Below are positions 53,901-62,830 of a stretch of DNA of 64,000 nt, one piece after another. This DNA comes from Chrysomallon squamiferum (taxonomy: Eukaryota > Mollusca > Gastropoda > Neomphalida > Peltospiridae). How positions within the stretch are numbered: position 1 is the first letter of the stretch; every line of letters begins with the position of its first letter. The DNA is taken from contig CM022676.1 in assembly GCA_012295275.1 (NCBI GenBank), positions 16,029,207 to 16,093,206 on the forward strand, read 5' to 3'. A model generated the notes under the pieces. It was not told the DNA's origin. It saw only the letters and a program-made list of their open reading frames with translations, and searched no databases. Both the position numbers and the translations under genes were made by a program.

Positions 53901-55559
53901 GTAAGTGTGTGTATGTCAGTATATGTAGGCATACCACGGACCATCTTCCTAACAAAGAGTCTGCCTACGTGTCTGTATGTGGTGTATTTCTGTATGTGAT
54001 GCGTTTATGTATGTTTATGTGTATGCATGTATGTAAGTCATCTGTCCATATTTTGTGTTTGTACGTGTGGGCATATTTTGTGTGTGTTTGTGTGTATACA
54101 TATATGTCTATGTGTGATGTGTGCATTTCTTTGTGTTTGTGTGTGATATGTATATGACGTCTGTCTGTACGCCCCTGTTTCTCGTGTTTTCACATAAAAA
54201 GATTCAACTGTATAAGAAAGAAATGTCACATAAAATAATAACATAAAACGAGTCTCTGTTCAGTAGTCATCGTGAAGAATGATCGGCTATGATTATTTCA
54301 TGTAACGCCTTTCATATTAATGTCGTTCATATAAATAATGAGGATACATCGAGTTAGTTGTTTTATAGCATTTGCTTTATGTATGTGCACGTAAATATGT
54401 TAATATGTGTGGGTTTGTTTGTGTTATTATCCAAGAATCCATAAGTTACATTATTCAGTAATTACCTTTTAATTAACTATTATTAACTTTTATATAGTTA
54501 TTTATTTTGTTAAATATATTATTTTTCTCTCATTTTCTTATTTTAACGTATTAGTCAATAACTGTATTGCTCTTCTTATTATTTTTATGATTGTGTTTGC
54601 TGTTATTATTGTTATTATTATTATGATTATTATTATTATTATTACTACTACTACAGAGAAATCATTTAACTTTGAATTGTGAGAAGTCTGTAAATTTTAT
54701 TATTAAAACCGAAAAGCTACCACTTAGAATACTTGTCTCTTTCAAATCACAGGAACGTTTCTGAACCGCAGTCTCGAACGTACGACAATCTTGCTTTTGA
54801 GCCTGGTAAGTGCAACATTTTCTAAATGTTTATTTGAAGACTTACTTTACTGAAAGCTGTTTAAATTCTGCTCGTTCAATACATATTAAGACGTCTGTGG
54901 TGTCCATCAGGAGAGAATGAATGAAGCTACGAAAGGAAGTGATCAATGAACAAGAAAAGAAAGGACTATGAAACAGAATGGTGAAAAGTAATAATGAAAT
55001 AATAATAATATAAAAAAGTTGTCATTTATATACTGGGCTAAGAACGTGTGAGTTATTTTGCATAACGTTAATGAGATAACAGAACTAATTTATATTATCT
55101 CCTCAGATACGCAAAGTTTAATATTTGTCTGTGATAAATACAGAGTGTTTATAAACTAATGTTTGTGCAGTATCACAGGTTGTTTTATAAGCACCATAAA
55201 CCAATTTCTATCTTAATAGCTGAGTAAATTAGAATCTGGTGAAGTTAGGCTGTATATCGCGTTTGACATTGTTTTCTCTGTGTCACTCCTGTTTTTTATT
55301 TTTATTATTATTAATTTTTTATTTTTTTTTTTTTTAATGTGCGTGTATGTATGTGTGTGTATATATATATATATATATATAATAATATGTTGTTGTTGTC
55401 TTTTGTTACTTCTACGTTTAATTGTTAATGTATGACTTACTGTTTTTTGAAACGAAACATAAATACGTATATATGTTTTTTTTATTTCTTGTAGGGAACA
55501 GTCCAGAACCGAATCTGTATGAAGTACTTAGTGTCAAGGATAATGGACGAAGAAATTAA
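26594..55559 (+). CDS. SRCR-Ig-FN3 single-pass receptor with ITAM-like tail (gene span)
   Basis: Gene model joined by splice sites and phase: signal exon 26594-26678; five SRCR domains in ten exons (32713-45367); Ig1 46052, Ig2 46833, FN3 47329, Ig3 47978, Ig4 49274, FN3 49761 (frameshifted), transmembrane 50615, tail exons 51122, 54753 and 55495 with TAA at 55557. Leaving out the damaged FN3, exon lengths sum to 3318 nt, an open frame of about 1105 residues: signal 1-28, SRCR 29-561, Ig/FN3 562-1017, membrane helix about 1022-1045, tail to 1105. The protein should sit in the plasma membrane with SRCR domains outermost. Group A SRCR domains commonly bind microbial or host ligands. YDNL and YEVL in the tail suggest phosphotyrosine signalling or endocytosis. 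A related receptor family in this species is implied by the flanking blocks. No gene symbol is assigned. Confidence 0.72.
27811..27879. repeat. (AAT)n(ATT)n microsatellite
   Basis: AAT switches to ATT, a small perfect palindrome of trinucleotides. Confidence 0.93.
28386..28463. repeat. (GTT)n(ATT)n microsatellite
   Basis: GTT-type units grade into ATT. Confidence 0.93.
29872..29994. repeat. (ATT)n microsatellite
   Basis: About 120 bp, among the longest trinucleotide runs in the window. Confidence 0.95.
31151..31229 (+). pseudogene. decayed third copy of promoter and signal-peptide exon
   Basis: The region around 31110-31230 aligns with the promoter and first exon at 19540-19660: CTTAGTCAGTCA, then TATATAAAG at about 31155, ATCAGGAT, a short leader and ATG at 31207. 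The frame is MISSVFK followed by TAA, so the signal peptide is lost. Confidence 0.6.
31244..31640 (+). pseudogene. Tc1-like transposase C-terminal remnant
   Basis: Reads [10 protein letters not shown], then [10 protein letters not shown], then [20 protein letters not shown], then after an in-frame stop [11 protein letters not shown] and GGHTR. This is the DDE catalytic C-terminal part of Tc1-type transposases (D in DNARPH, E in EHLWDE). The N-terminal DNA-binding part and terminal inverted repeats are not seen, and the stop near 31552 disables it. It lies directly after the dead signal exon. Confidence 0.85.
31641..32712. other. end of first intron
   Basis: AT-rich. It contains copies of the intron block also found upstream of 36139 and 44425 (around CATAGATAGGTCTCCAGTTGTGGAAGAA). 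No exon was recognised. Confidence 0.5.
32713..32857 (+). CDS. receptor SRCR1, first-half exon (type D)
   Basis: Intact 145-nt exon after attgtttcag, donor CG|GTAAAA. It reads [19 protein letters not shown], then [25 protein letters not shown]. It is the first SRCR exon able to accept the phase 1 signal exon. Confidence 0.85.
32940..33008. repeat. (ATT)n microsatellite
   Basis: It fills part of the very short (177-nt) intron inside SRCR1. Confidence 0.95.
33035..33210 (+). CDS. receptor SRCR1, second-half exon (type C)
   Basis: Intact 176-nt exon, donor CGCT|GTAAGT. It reads [50 protein letters not shown]. By sequence it is a type C half, whereas its partner is type D, so this domain is a hybrid. 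Confidence 0.85.
33211..36138. other. intron with duplicated block 1
   Basis: About 33230-36100 is a long intronic block repeated at about 40860-43434 and in part at 43927-44420. A shared landmark is GAGACTGAAAGTGAAGAGTC near 34502 and 41979. It holds a short TA run near 33995. No exon was recognised. Confidence 0.6.
36139..36283 (+). CDS. receptor SRCR2, first-half exon (type D)
   Basis: Open 145-nt exon, donor CG|GTAAAA. It reads [19 protein letters not shown], then [18 protein letters not shown]. The first conserved cysteine (WGTIC) is Ser here through TGT to TCT, which should leave its disulfide partner in the second half unpaired. Confidence 0.8.
36453..36507 (+). pseudogene. relic of an SRCR first-half exon 3' end
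   Basis: [15 protein letters not shown] is readable in the intron, matching the end of type D first halves ([15 protein letters not shown]). The start of the exon and a normal donor are missing. Confidence 0.6.
37130..37305 (+). CDS. receptor SRCR2, second-half exon (type D)
   Basis: Intact 176-nt exon, acceptor atatttcag, donor CAAG|GTTCGC. It reads [47 protein letters not shown]. It matches the minus-strand exon 1023-1198. Confidence 0.84.
37750..37821. repeat. (AAC)n(AAT)n microsatellite
   Basis: AAC grades into AAT within an intron. Confidence 0.93.
38085..38229 (+). CDS. receptor SRCR3, first-half exon (type B)
   Basis: Intact 145-nt exon after tatttcag, donor CA|GTAAGA. It reads [44 protein letters not shown]. 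Confidence 0.85.
38401..38576 (+). CDS. receptor SRCR3, second-half exon (type B)
   Basis: Intact 176-nt exon after aaatcctag, donor CAGA|GTATGT. It reads [47 protein letters not shown]. Confidence 0.85.
38735..38814. repeat. (CT)n microsatellite
   Basis: A pure CT run, followed by ATT and T-rich sequence to about 38960. Confidence 0.96.
39176..39320 (+). CDS. receptor SRCR4, first-half exon (type C)
   Basis: Intact 145-nt exon after ctgacttcag, donor CG|GTAAAC. It reads [19 protein letters not shown], an NGT sequon, [18 protein letters not shown]. Confidence 0.85.
40032..40146. repeat. (ATT)n microsatellite
   Basis: About 115 bp, directly upstream of the SRCR4 second-half exon, as in the introns before 33035 and 13673. 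Confidence 0.95.
40172..40347 (+). CDS. receptor SRCR4, second-half exon (type C)
   Basis: Intact 176-nt exon after tgttttcag, donor CGCT|GTAAGT. It reads [50 protein letters not shown]. Confidence 0.85.
40677..40805. repeat. (ATT)n(ATTT)n microsatellite
   Basis: ATT grades into ATTT units. Confidence 0.95.
43435..43478 (+). pseudogene. relic of a type B SRCR second-half exon 3' end
   Basis: It reads [10 protein letters not shown], a stop, then LPQ, matching the last 15 codons of the exons at 4615 and 38401. The sequence before 43435 is intron-block DNA, so a recombination breakpoint lies inside the exon. Confidence 0.7.
44425..44569 (+). CDS. receptor SRCR5, first-half exon (type A)
   Basis: Intact 145-nt exon after ttatttcag, donor CG|GTAATT. 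It reads [44 protein letters not shown]. It is the intact relative of the broken exons at 6060 and 8995. Confidence 0.86.
44716..44857. repeat. (AAT)n/(GAA)n microsatellite
   Basis: AAT, GAA and AAC runs in the intron between A halves. Confidence 0.94.
45198..45367 (+). CDS. receptor SRCR5, second-half exon (type A)
   Basis: Intact 170-nt exon after tatttaag, donor CAAT|GTCAGT chosen by phase. It reads [50 protein letters not shown]. It leaves T, which joins AT of the Ig exon. Confidence 0.83.
45977..46048. repeat. (ATTT)n microsatellite
   Basis: It lies directly before the Ig1 acceptor, so the open frame reading into Ig1 from it is an artefact. Confidence 0.95.
46052..46306 (+). CDS. receptor Ig1 exon
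   Basis: A 255-nt exon, phase 1 to phase 1, acceptor tttctag, donor CTGT|GTAAGC. It reads [19 protein letters not shown], then [17 protein letters not shown], then [16 protein letters not shown]. The Ig cysteine pair (SC...FTC) and the core Trp are visible, with an extra CDSSC pair and NVS and NQT sequons. It has the Ig fold of cell-adhesion receptors. Confidence 0.83.
46833..47111 (+). CDS. receptor Ig2 exon
   Basis: A 279-nt exon, phase 1-1, acceptor cattgcag, donor AAAT|GTAACT. It has [20 protein letters not shown], then [17 protein letters not shown], the DxGxYxC motif of I-set/C2-set Ig domains, and SVELVVKC at the end. Confidence 0.85.
47329..47628 (+). CDS. receptor FN3-1 exon
   Basis: A 300-nt exon, phase 1-1, acceptor cctacaag, donor ACAG|GTACGC. 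It reads [39 protein letters not shown], then [20 protein letters not shown]. This is the fibronectin type III pattern with the core Trp and Y-x-V-x-x-x-N-x-x-G near the end. It is an extracellular spacer or adhesion module. Confidence 0.86.
47978..48232 (+). CDS. receptor Ig3 exon (duplicate of Ig1)
   Basis: A 255-nt exon, phase 1-1, acceptor tttgtag after a TA run, donor CTTT|GTAAGT. It reads [43 protein letters not shown]. It is closely similar to Ig1, and intron sequence after it is also shared. Confidence 0.84.
48233..49273. other. intron between Ig3 and Ig4
   Basis: AT-rich, partly alignable with the Ig1-Ig2 intron (for example the stretch before each Ig2-type acceptor). No exon was recognised. 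The extra length relative to the first unit includes unmatched sequence near 48750-49090. Confidence 0.5.
49274..49552 (+). CDS. receptor Ig4 exon (duplicate of Ig2)
   Basis: A 279-nt exon, phase 1-1, acceptor attgcag, donor AAAT|GTAACT. It reads [20 protein letters not shown] and [14 protein letters not shown]. Confidence 0.85.
49761..50061 (+). pseudogene. receptor FN3-2 exon with +1 frameshift (duplicate of FN3-1)
   Basis: It matches FN3-1 along its whole length, with the same splice sites (cctacaag; ACAG|GTACGT), but near 49800 it has AGAGAATTCAGC where FN3-1 has AGAGAATCAGC. It is 301 nt instead of 300. The remainder is a clean FN3 frame ([19 protein letters not shown]). Because the exon is flanked by phase 1 introns, skipping it restores the reading frame. 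A base-call error is also possible. Confidence 0.8.
50176..50253. repeat. (ATT)n microsatellite
   Basis: Between FN3-2 and the transmembrane exon. Confidence 0.95.
50615..50728 (+). CDS. receptor transmembrane exon
   Basis: It begins after ttgtttcag: [13 protein letters not shown], a small-residue GSGSG patch, then [14 protein letters not shown] and the stop-transfer cluster CRRLRRR. I placed the donor at AGAA|GTTCGT to keep phase 1 into the next tail exon. If that weak donor is not used, the frame continues through SSYCFFLLF to a TGA at 50812-50814, giving an alternative short tail without tyrosine motifs. Confidence 0.8.
50897..50962. repeat. (ATT)n microsatellite
   Basis: A pure ATT run after the transmembrane exon. 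Confidence 0.95.
51122..51155 (+). CDS. receptor tail exon 1
   Basis: A 34-nt exon after gtttttag, donor AACAAG|GTAACA. It reads [10 protein letters not shown] (phase 1 in, phase 2 out). Tiny, but its phase fits on both sides. Confidence 0.62.
51566..53575. repeat. 32-bp minisatellite, about 62 units
   Basis: The unit is GTGTACAGTTGTGTTAATGA followed by CACTCGGCTGAC. The first units carry TTAAATACACTGGG instead. Most variation falls at two A/T sites in C[A/T]G[A/T]CGTG, with all four combinations present. A few units are shortened (near 52010 and 52430). It sits in the tail intron of the receptor gene. The period is not a multiple of 3 and each unit contains stops, so it is not coding. Confidence 0.95.
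53580..54752. other. remainder of tail intron
   Basis: TG-rich sequence at about 53900-54160 and ATT-type runs near 54610-54650. No further exon was recognised. Confidence 0.5.
54753..54805 (+). CDS. receptor tail exon 2 with YDNL motif
   Basis: A 53-nt exon after aaatcacag, donor CCTG|GTAAGT. It reads [21 protein letters not shown] fits YxxL, the half-ITAM or tyrosine sorting motif; a Thr precedes it. Confidence 0.75.
55495..55559 (+). CDS. receptor terminal tail exon with YEVL motif and stop
   Basis: After tttcttgtag it reads [20 protein letters not shown] and then TAA (55557-55559). YEVL is a second YxxL motif, 12 residues after the L of YDNL. Confidence 0.78.
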
Positions 55560-55619
55560 TATATCTCTTTATTAATGTGTTTACTTATAACATCGAAACA
55601 GCTTATTATGTCACTTTTA

Positions 55620-55620
55620 T

Positions 55621-55670
<50 letters not shown>

Positions 55671-55683
55671 CAAACACACACAT
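55620..55683. repeat. (CA)n microsatellite
   Basis: CA run with periodic CAAA interruptions, in the presumed 3' UTR. Confidence 0.94.
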
Positions 55684-56769
55684 ACAGAGACCTATACACA
55701 CATATATGCATTTATAGGATCAAATATTATAACACCTATTCACCATTATTGAATTTTATTATTCAGGAAAGCTAGTTAAATATGTACCTTTTTCATTTTC
55801 ATACAATAACGCCTTTAGAGCCATTTAAAAAAAAAAAAAAAAAAAAAAAAACAACAACTAAAAAAACGTATATGGGTTCGATACTTCTGTTATGTCTACA
55901 TGTGTAGTATACAGTATTTGTTGGTATATTGTATGTGCTACAACTACAGTCTAGTAAAATTGTGATTAACTGTGTCTATTGTGATTCTGCTTAAAGTATA
56001 TCTAATAGAATTGTGATTAAGTGTGTCTAGTAAGATTCTCATTAAACAAAGTCTAGTAACAAAAATGTGTGGCGTTGATTTTTTGTGCGGACACATGCAC
56101 TAAACTCTGTGACTTGATATCTTCTTGAGGACAGTAAATTATAATGATGATGAGCTACTATCGCACAGAACGATACTTTCTAAAAAAGAGACTAGATTAT
56201 TATCCACCGAACATAATGCAGTCTAGGAAACATGTTTATAGTTTTATTGTTTGTCGTCATAGCAAAATACAATTGAAAATAAATAAAATAGCATACAATA
56301 AAATTAAAATAAAAACTCAGTGATGAGCATTATAACAGAGATCCTTTCTTTACTTACTACAAGAGTTGTGTAACGACATCTCACCTAAATGTGCCTGTAA
56401 CAGCAACATGTCCTAAACATTTCCACAACAATCAAATTTACAAAATGTCCTTCCCTTCTTAATCTAGTTGTGCTTCTCGCATGACTATCGTCTTCAAGTC
56501 GATGCTATTTATATATCACCTCATCTAGCGGACGTCAGAACAATCAACTAAAGACTCAATTACATCCGAAATTACTATAACCTTAGACAGTCTTAACATT
56601 TCTGTAAACATAACTGTAACAGGTTGTAGCTGTCAAATCACAGGTGAAAACCGGTCTATACAGTCATACTCAATTAGTTTGGTATAATCAGTTATATGTT
56701 ACACATATATCTGTATGACACATTTCTCTTCATAATAATCTACAACTACATCATTTAAAAATAAATAAA

Positions 56770-57455
56770 CGTTTTATTAGAAATATACAGTGAAACTTTA
56801 AACAAGGACGTATTTTTAGAATATATTCAGGATAAGGTTAAACAAAAACTTATAAGTAGAAAATATATGAAATAACTTTAAATGAAAACGTATTATTAGA
56901 AAATATACAGGATGGCTTTAAACAAAACACGTATTTCAGAAAATATACAGGATAAATTTAAATAAAACACGTATTATTAAACATATGCGTTGAAACTTCA
57001 AACAAAAGCGTCTTATTAGAAAATAGAAATGGTAATTTAAAAGAAAAAAAAACAAACGTATTATTAGAAAATATACAGTATATCTTTAAACAACAACGCA
57101 TTAATGGAAATATGGTAGACCAACTTTAAACAAACACATATTATTAGAAACAAAAGAAAAAAAGAAACCAAAAAAAACAGAATGACTGAACAAAGCACGT
57201 ATTATTAGAAAACTATACACGATAAATTTAAAAATGCGTATTATTAGAACATATACAGGGTAACTTTAAACAAAAACGTATAAGTAGAAAATATACACGA
57301 TAACGTTAAACAAAAACTTATTATGAGAAACATACAGTGAAACTTAAACACAAATGTCATATTAGGAATATGTAGAGCAACATTAAATAAAAACGTGTTA
57401 TTAGAACTGTATGTGGTAACTCTAAACAAAAAATATATTATTAGAAATAGGCACC
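56770..57455. repeat. degenerate tandem repeat of about 40 bp, about 17 units
   Basis: The recurring core is ACGTATTATTAGAAAATATA followed by CAGGATAACTTTAAAC, with many substitutions and small indels. Confidence 0.8.
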
Positions 57456-58800
57456 TTTATATCGTGAAGTAACTACAACTCGTTAATAACACACTGAAAC
57501 AATATAACAATAAACGATTTGTTTTTATCCTTGATTATAATATTCATGCATGAATGGATGCAAGTGTAAACATAAATATATACACACACACTCACACACA
57601 CTGTATATGAAATCTTTGTTTCGTTAGGTGCATTTCTATTACGTATAATAACTACAGATATTTTATTAACGGATTAATATATATATATATATATATATAA
57701 CCTTGAAATGATCTAGTCTTTATATATAAATTAGAGAAAAGACAAAGGAAGGACAAATAATTAGATAGATATGTTTGAGTAATTATCATCAGTTAATAAG
57801 GTGTCATTAACTACCGATATATGCTAATACATAAAGTTCTGTTTGGCCATCAGTAATACTATTTTACAGGAAAGTACGCGATGACGAAATTTTAAAGGCA
57901 ATTTTTAAATTGTAAAGTTCCGTTAATTTGTGGTGAAGATATAGCGAGTTCAGTGTGACAAAGTAAATCAGCTTTCAATTTTTTCCTCTCCGTGGACTTC
58001 TATTTTTCAATCGATTTCTCTGTTTTCATCGACGTCCGCAGAAATTTTCTATGTTTTCGGTTTCCACGTTGAGCTTAGAGTTCAGGCTTTGGCTCGGAAT
58101 GTGTGTGTGTGTGTGCGTGTTTGTGTTATGATTGTGTGCGTGTAAGTTTCTGAGTATTTTCATGTGTGATCGCCAGGCTGAGTATATTCACATACATATA
58201 CAGATATATAAAAACGATAGACATGTATCCATCCATACATAAATATGTGTGTGTTTGTATCTATGTATGTGTATACAAATTAAAATGATATTAATGTTTA
58301 AATTTGATTTGTATAAATTAGTGTGTTAATACAATATCTATAGTTAACATACGGAAACGAAATATGTCTAATGAAACACAAAGTTTCAAAGATAAATATA
58401 ACAAACTCTATGTCTAGGAAGGATCAAGGTACGATGCTACTGTTCATTGAAACTGAATTGCGGCTACTTCAGTAATGTATCGTTTGACTCAACTTTGGAT
58501 TTCTCGTAGACAGTCACAAGAATTAACTGTTGATGGGTTGTGTGTCTGAAATCACAGAAATACTAAACAAAGACACACTGACTAAATACCGGAATTCACA
58601 ATTATTTTGTCAATTTAAAACATATCAAATTTTATATACAATTGTTACAGCCATTTGTTGTTTTATCATTGTATAAATTGTCATGAACTCTCCATAACAA
58701 ACATTTACGTTTGTATAGGTTATATATATAGAGAGAATTGTTAAAGCCATTTATTTACAGGTCCAGAACTCTCTATAATAGACATTTACGTTTGTATAGG

Positions 58801-58804
<4 letters not shown>

Positions 58805-58851
<47 letters not shown>
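58805..58851. repeat. (TA)n microsatellite
   Basis: A pure TA run. Confidence 0.95.
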
Positions 58852-58854
<3 letters not shown>

Positions 58855-59107
58855 TTTACTGCAGTCGGTTATGCACACGTGCGTATGTTTGTGCTACATT
58901 ACTATTAGATTCTCCAAAGCATTTGTATTTATTGTCCGCTATTTTTAGTGAGTTTTGAATCCTTGATCTGTTTTCTATTCGAGGTCGAATCTGAACAAAA
59001 TTCTATGAACGGAACATTTCAAGTATTTTCTTTGCCTTGTTGTACGAAACTTACCTCGTCTTGTGAAAGAAGCATTTAGTATCAGTCAAAAGTTTATTTA
59101 TCTTTTA

Positions 59108-59321
59108 TCTCTCTTTGTGTAAGCAAAAACGTTTATATTGGACATTACAAATGATATTACGCAACAGAAATGTTGTTTTGTCTAGTTTATGTGCAGCGTG
59201 TGAAAGGTGTATCGCGAACGTTGGTCACACACCACACATAAAATATACAAAACAAAAGTTATGTCGTGTAATGTCATTTATAATATCCAATATAAACGTC
59301 TTTGCTTCCAGAAATTTGGAG
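59108..59321. repeat. long imperfect inverted repeat (hairpin), copy 3
   Basis: Arms about 59108-59203 and 59225-59321. The loop (GGTGTATCGCGAACGTTGG) is unchanged from copy 2. Confidence 0.78.
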
Positions 59322-59563
59322 AAAAGGTTTATGAAAAACTTCTGTAGCAGCAGACACGTTTCAAAACTAACAGCTGTGTTTCGTCTCTTAAAGCACAGAG
59401 AAAGGGAAGATTTAACCCTCTGTCTGAGAGAGAAGTCAACAGCGTGTTTATTCCGAACCACGCGGAGTCTTACAATACGACTGATGAAATCCATTCTCCT
59501 CACCCAGAACCTCCTGAATTCTGTTACACCTCCCCAAAACACTCCCCCCCTGTAAATACGCAA
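59225..59563 (-). other. conserved block with open frames on both strands, copy 3
   Basis: The 112-codon minus-strand frame and the 146-codon plus-strand frame (59115-59555) remain open despite divergence of the flanks. The function is unknown. Confidence 0.35.
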
Positions 59564-59904
59564 ACCTATACTTTTAAATAGAATTTAAAACATACCATCA
59601 CAAATGTTCGATAACTGTGAAGACGATGACCGTAAATATACATGTTTCAAGTAACTACTGTTATAAGAATATGGTACACAAAATGTCAGAGGTCACTTAC
59701 AGACACATAAAATGTATCTATATGTCATATCACGCACCGGCGTCACCCTTCACCTAACACGTTTCAAGAACAACAAGTCGAGTTGTATTCAGATTTAAAC
59801 TCTAAACTTCTTTTCTATATTTACGGTGATTGATTCATGGACTCTAAACGCGTTTCTGTAATTATTATTATATTTATTATTTTTTAATATTATTATTGTT
59901 ACTG

Positions 59905-59942
<38 letters not shown>

Positions 59943-60433
59943 TCTTTGGTTGTTTGTATCGATCTTTTAAATCAGTAATGTCAGACGTTTTGTATTGTAC
60001 TTTTCTTTTAAATATGAATATAATATTTGGATGTCAGCCATGTTGTTGCACATTTTTTATGGCAATATTTTGAAGTAACCCAGCTCTAGAATAATCCAAC
60101 GTTATATCGAAGAGAACAGTTCTTTGTGTATGTATGAATGTCTTGTATGTGTGTATGCACATCTGTGTGACAGAGTAGTAGTCTTTGACAGACATATTTT
60201 TAATCATAATTTTGTTTTCTGTGTAGTGAGTTATATAATATTCACACAATCCTCATTTTTAAATGCACATTTAAAGCAGCATGTCTGTTACATTTTATAG
60301 CAATAAAGGCATGATATTACAGTAATATTTATTGAGCTGTAGTGTACATTATGTTTATAAATTCATATTCTTACGGTTCTTGAATGTTTAGCTGATTAGT
60401 GTCAGAAAATGGGGGCAACTACGGATCATTATG

Positions 60434-60498
<65 letters not shown>

Positions 60499-60500
60499 CG
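60434..60500. repeat. (ATT)n microsatellite
   Basis: ATT run, with further ATT/ATTT-rich sequence to about 60610. Confidence 0.94.
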
Positions 60501-60937
60501 TTACCATTATTATAATATTATTTATTTAGTTATTATACTACTACTAGTAGGAGCCCTATTATTATTATATTTATTATTATTATTATTTTTTTATTTATTT
60601 ATTTGTTTCTTTAATCATTGACGTCAGACATTTTGTATTTTATTTGTTGTTGTTATAAATATTTGGACCTCAGCCAACTGTTTTGGTATATGTTTTATGG
60701 CAGTATTTGGACGTAAGCCAGCTCTACAATAATGGAAAGTTTCGTAGAAGAGAAAAGTTCTGTGTGAATGTATGCATGTTTTCGTATGTGTGTAAGCGCA
60801 TATAACAAATGAGAGATAAACAGAGAGATATATATTATTTGTCATTATATTTTACTTTCCGTGAGAATTTGTTACAACTTAACTAGATCTATATCTATAC
60901 CTTTACGTTTTATACATTAAATATTTAATTCATACCT

Positions 60938-61008
60938 GAAATTCATGCCCTGTAAAACACCACAGACATTGAAAAACAGATAAAGGAAACCACATCAGTT
61001 TATGATGT
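60938..61008 (-). pseudogene. ruined furin/kexin-like protease exon, copy 3
   Basis: The donor end and part of the exon around the CGV codons align with 16703-16798, but the HGTRC region has been replaced by deletions and substitutions. It cannot code the active-site segment. Confidence 0.55.
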
Positions 61009-61099
61009 TTTGTCAGAAAACAAAATAATAAGAATAGTTTTAATTTTACTTTTTTAACATTCAAAACCAAAACTGATTAAATATTTAAGAACAGATTTT

Positions 61100-61513
61100 A
61101 GATTTAGACTTAGGATAATATTTTATTGGTATAATTTGTTTTGAATGTGGGAATACAATGTTTGTGATAATTTTTTCTTTCTGGCTTCAGTTGAAAAATA
61201 CATTCATTTTAAAACTGCGTGTATTTATCTTTGAAACAAAAACTGATCAAAAAGTATTCGAAAACCAGTTTGTAATTTTCTAGAGCTGTCCTATTTGTTC
61301 AATGGTATATAAAGTGTTTTTTAATAGTGGAAGTTATGCTTTAAATAATTAAAAATATATAATTTTCCAGGCTCCTTGGTCAATGATAATAAAACTTTTA
61401 AAATTATCTTTAACAAAATTATAATTATTTTCTCTGTGATTGTTCAATGGTATATAAAGTTATTATTATTATTAAATAATTAAATTAATTCAGATTCCTA
61501 ATGACTGTAATTG

Positions 61514-61551
<38 letters not shown>

Positions 61552-62830
61552 GTCATTGTCATTATTATTATTATTATTATTATTATTGTGATTGTCATTA
61601 TTATTATTATTGTTCTTATTATCATTACTGCTATTATTATTATCCATATTACTATTATTATTTGATTTTCACGGTAAACGAAGGGAAACCTGAGATCAAA
61701 GATTTGCTATTTAATTTTCTGAAATACTCTTCACCTTTGCCTCTTTTCATGATTTCAATTTCTTGTGAATATAATTAATTGAATTTTAATGCCAAATACA
61801 TTTTACTTGTGTTCAGTCCTGTCTAATAATAAAAGAAGAAGAAGAAGAAGAAGAAGAAGAAGCAGAAAAAGAGCAAAAAGAAGATAACATTTAACGACAA
61901 TGTTTATGATTTAAATTTGCTATGAATCTAATTCACAGAATTTGTATATGTGATGTATTTCATTGGTGTGTCGATAAGCGATGTTCGTTCCTGTCTATTA
62001 ATAACTCAAGAACATGAAGAAAACAACGCTCAAATAATTAGATTTATCTGATTGCATTTATTATTTTTATCTTCATTTTATATAGTATATTATTGTTGTT
62101 GTTGTCTTTCTCGTTATTATTGTTATTCAGCTGTTAGTATTATTTATCTTGAATGTTCACAAAGATAAATGATTTTATATTTTCATATTTATTTCTCCAC
62201 TTAAGCGCTGAGATTGTATTAACAAAACAGTTTTCATATCATAGTGAATAAGATCCGAGTATATCTCTGCGTAATTCGTGCAGCAGTGACAGACTATTTT
62301 TATTTCACGTAAATACGCAGCAAATGTGTACTTGCTATGTTGGTTATGTCAGTATCGTTTCAGCATCAATACATATCTGAAAAACGAAATAGCGTTATCA
62401 AATCATACTTACGTAAGCCTTTAACGTTCTGTAACATAAAACAGACAAATATACATATAGAAGCACAGCAATTACCACTAATCTAAAACGGTCCTGTGTA
62501 TACAGAGAATCATCGAAAGCGGAATGTACGAAACGCACAATTTTCCTCCGAGAAATATCATAACAGTTATCGCCAGTCAATGTTTCACAAGTATAAACCA
62601 TTATTATTTGTTTAGCTTGGACGAACAGTCGCTATATTTTTACATATTTAATGTCTGAATGTCCACGCTTTCATTAAATGTCAATCACAGCTAATCATTA
62701 TCTTTTGTCTGTTTGTTCCTTTATGGATTCCAAAGCAGTCGTATCTCTATATAATCCTACAATGTGCACAGTTGGTTTAAGTTTACTCTGCGAGAAACAA
62801 CTGATACAATTATTTACTTTTTCATATCTC
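61100..62830. other. non-coding DNA with a diverged copy of 29.98-31.02 kb
   Basis: ATT/GTC-rich microsatellite 61511-61660 and an AAG run at 61826-61862. From about 61660 to 62820 it aligns with the first intron of the receptor gene (shared AAAGATTTGCTATTTAATTT). No exon was recognised. Confidence 0.6.

Larger units (their letters stand above)
55560..57940. other. region 3' of the receptor gene
   Basis: CA microsatellite (55620-55683), a short degenerate tandem repeat with AGTAAAATTGTGATTAA-type units (about 55945-56062), then the 40-bp degenerate repeat and a TA run near 57678-57700. No confident polyadenylation signal was picked. No gene was recognised. Confidence 0.5.
57950..61010. repeat. 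diverged third copy of the duplicated segment
   Basis: It aligns in order with about 13890-16800, starting at TTCAGTGTGACAAA. It contains the hairpin, the conserved open-frame block and a ruined protease exon. It is visibly more diverged than copies 1 and 2 are from each other, so it is older. Confidence 0.8.

Noticed and set aside
55560-56100. A polyadenylation signal for the receptor gene
   Set aside because: Several AT-rich hexamers are possible, but none stands out with a downstream GT-rich element, so no site was called.
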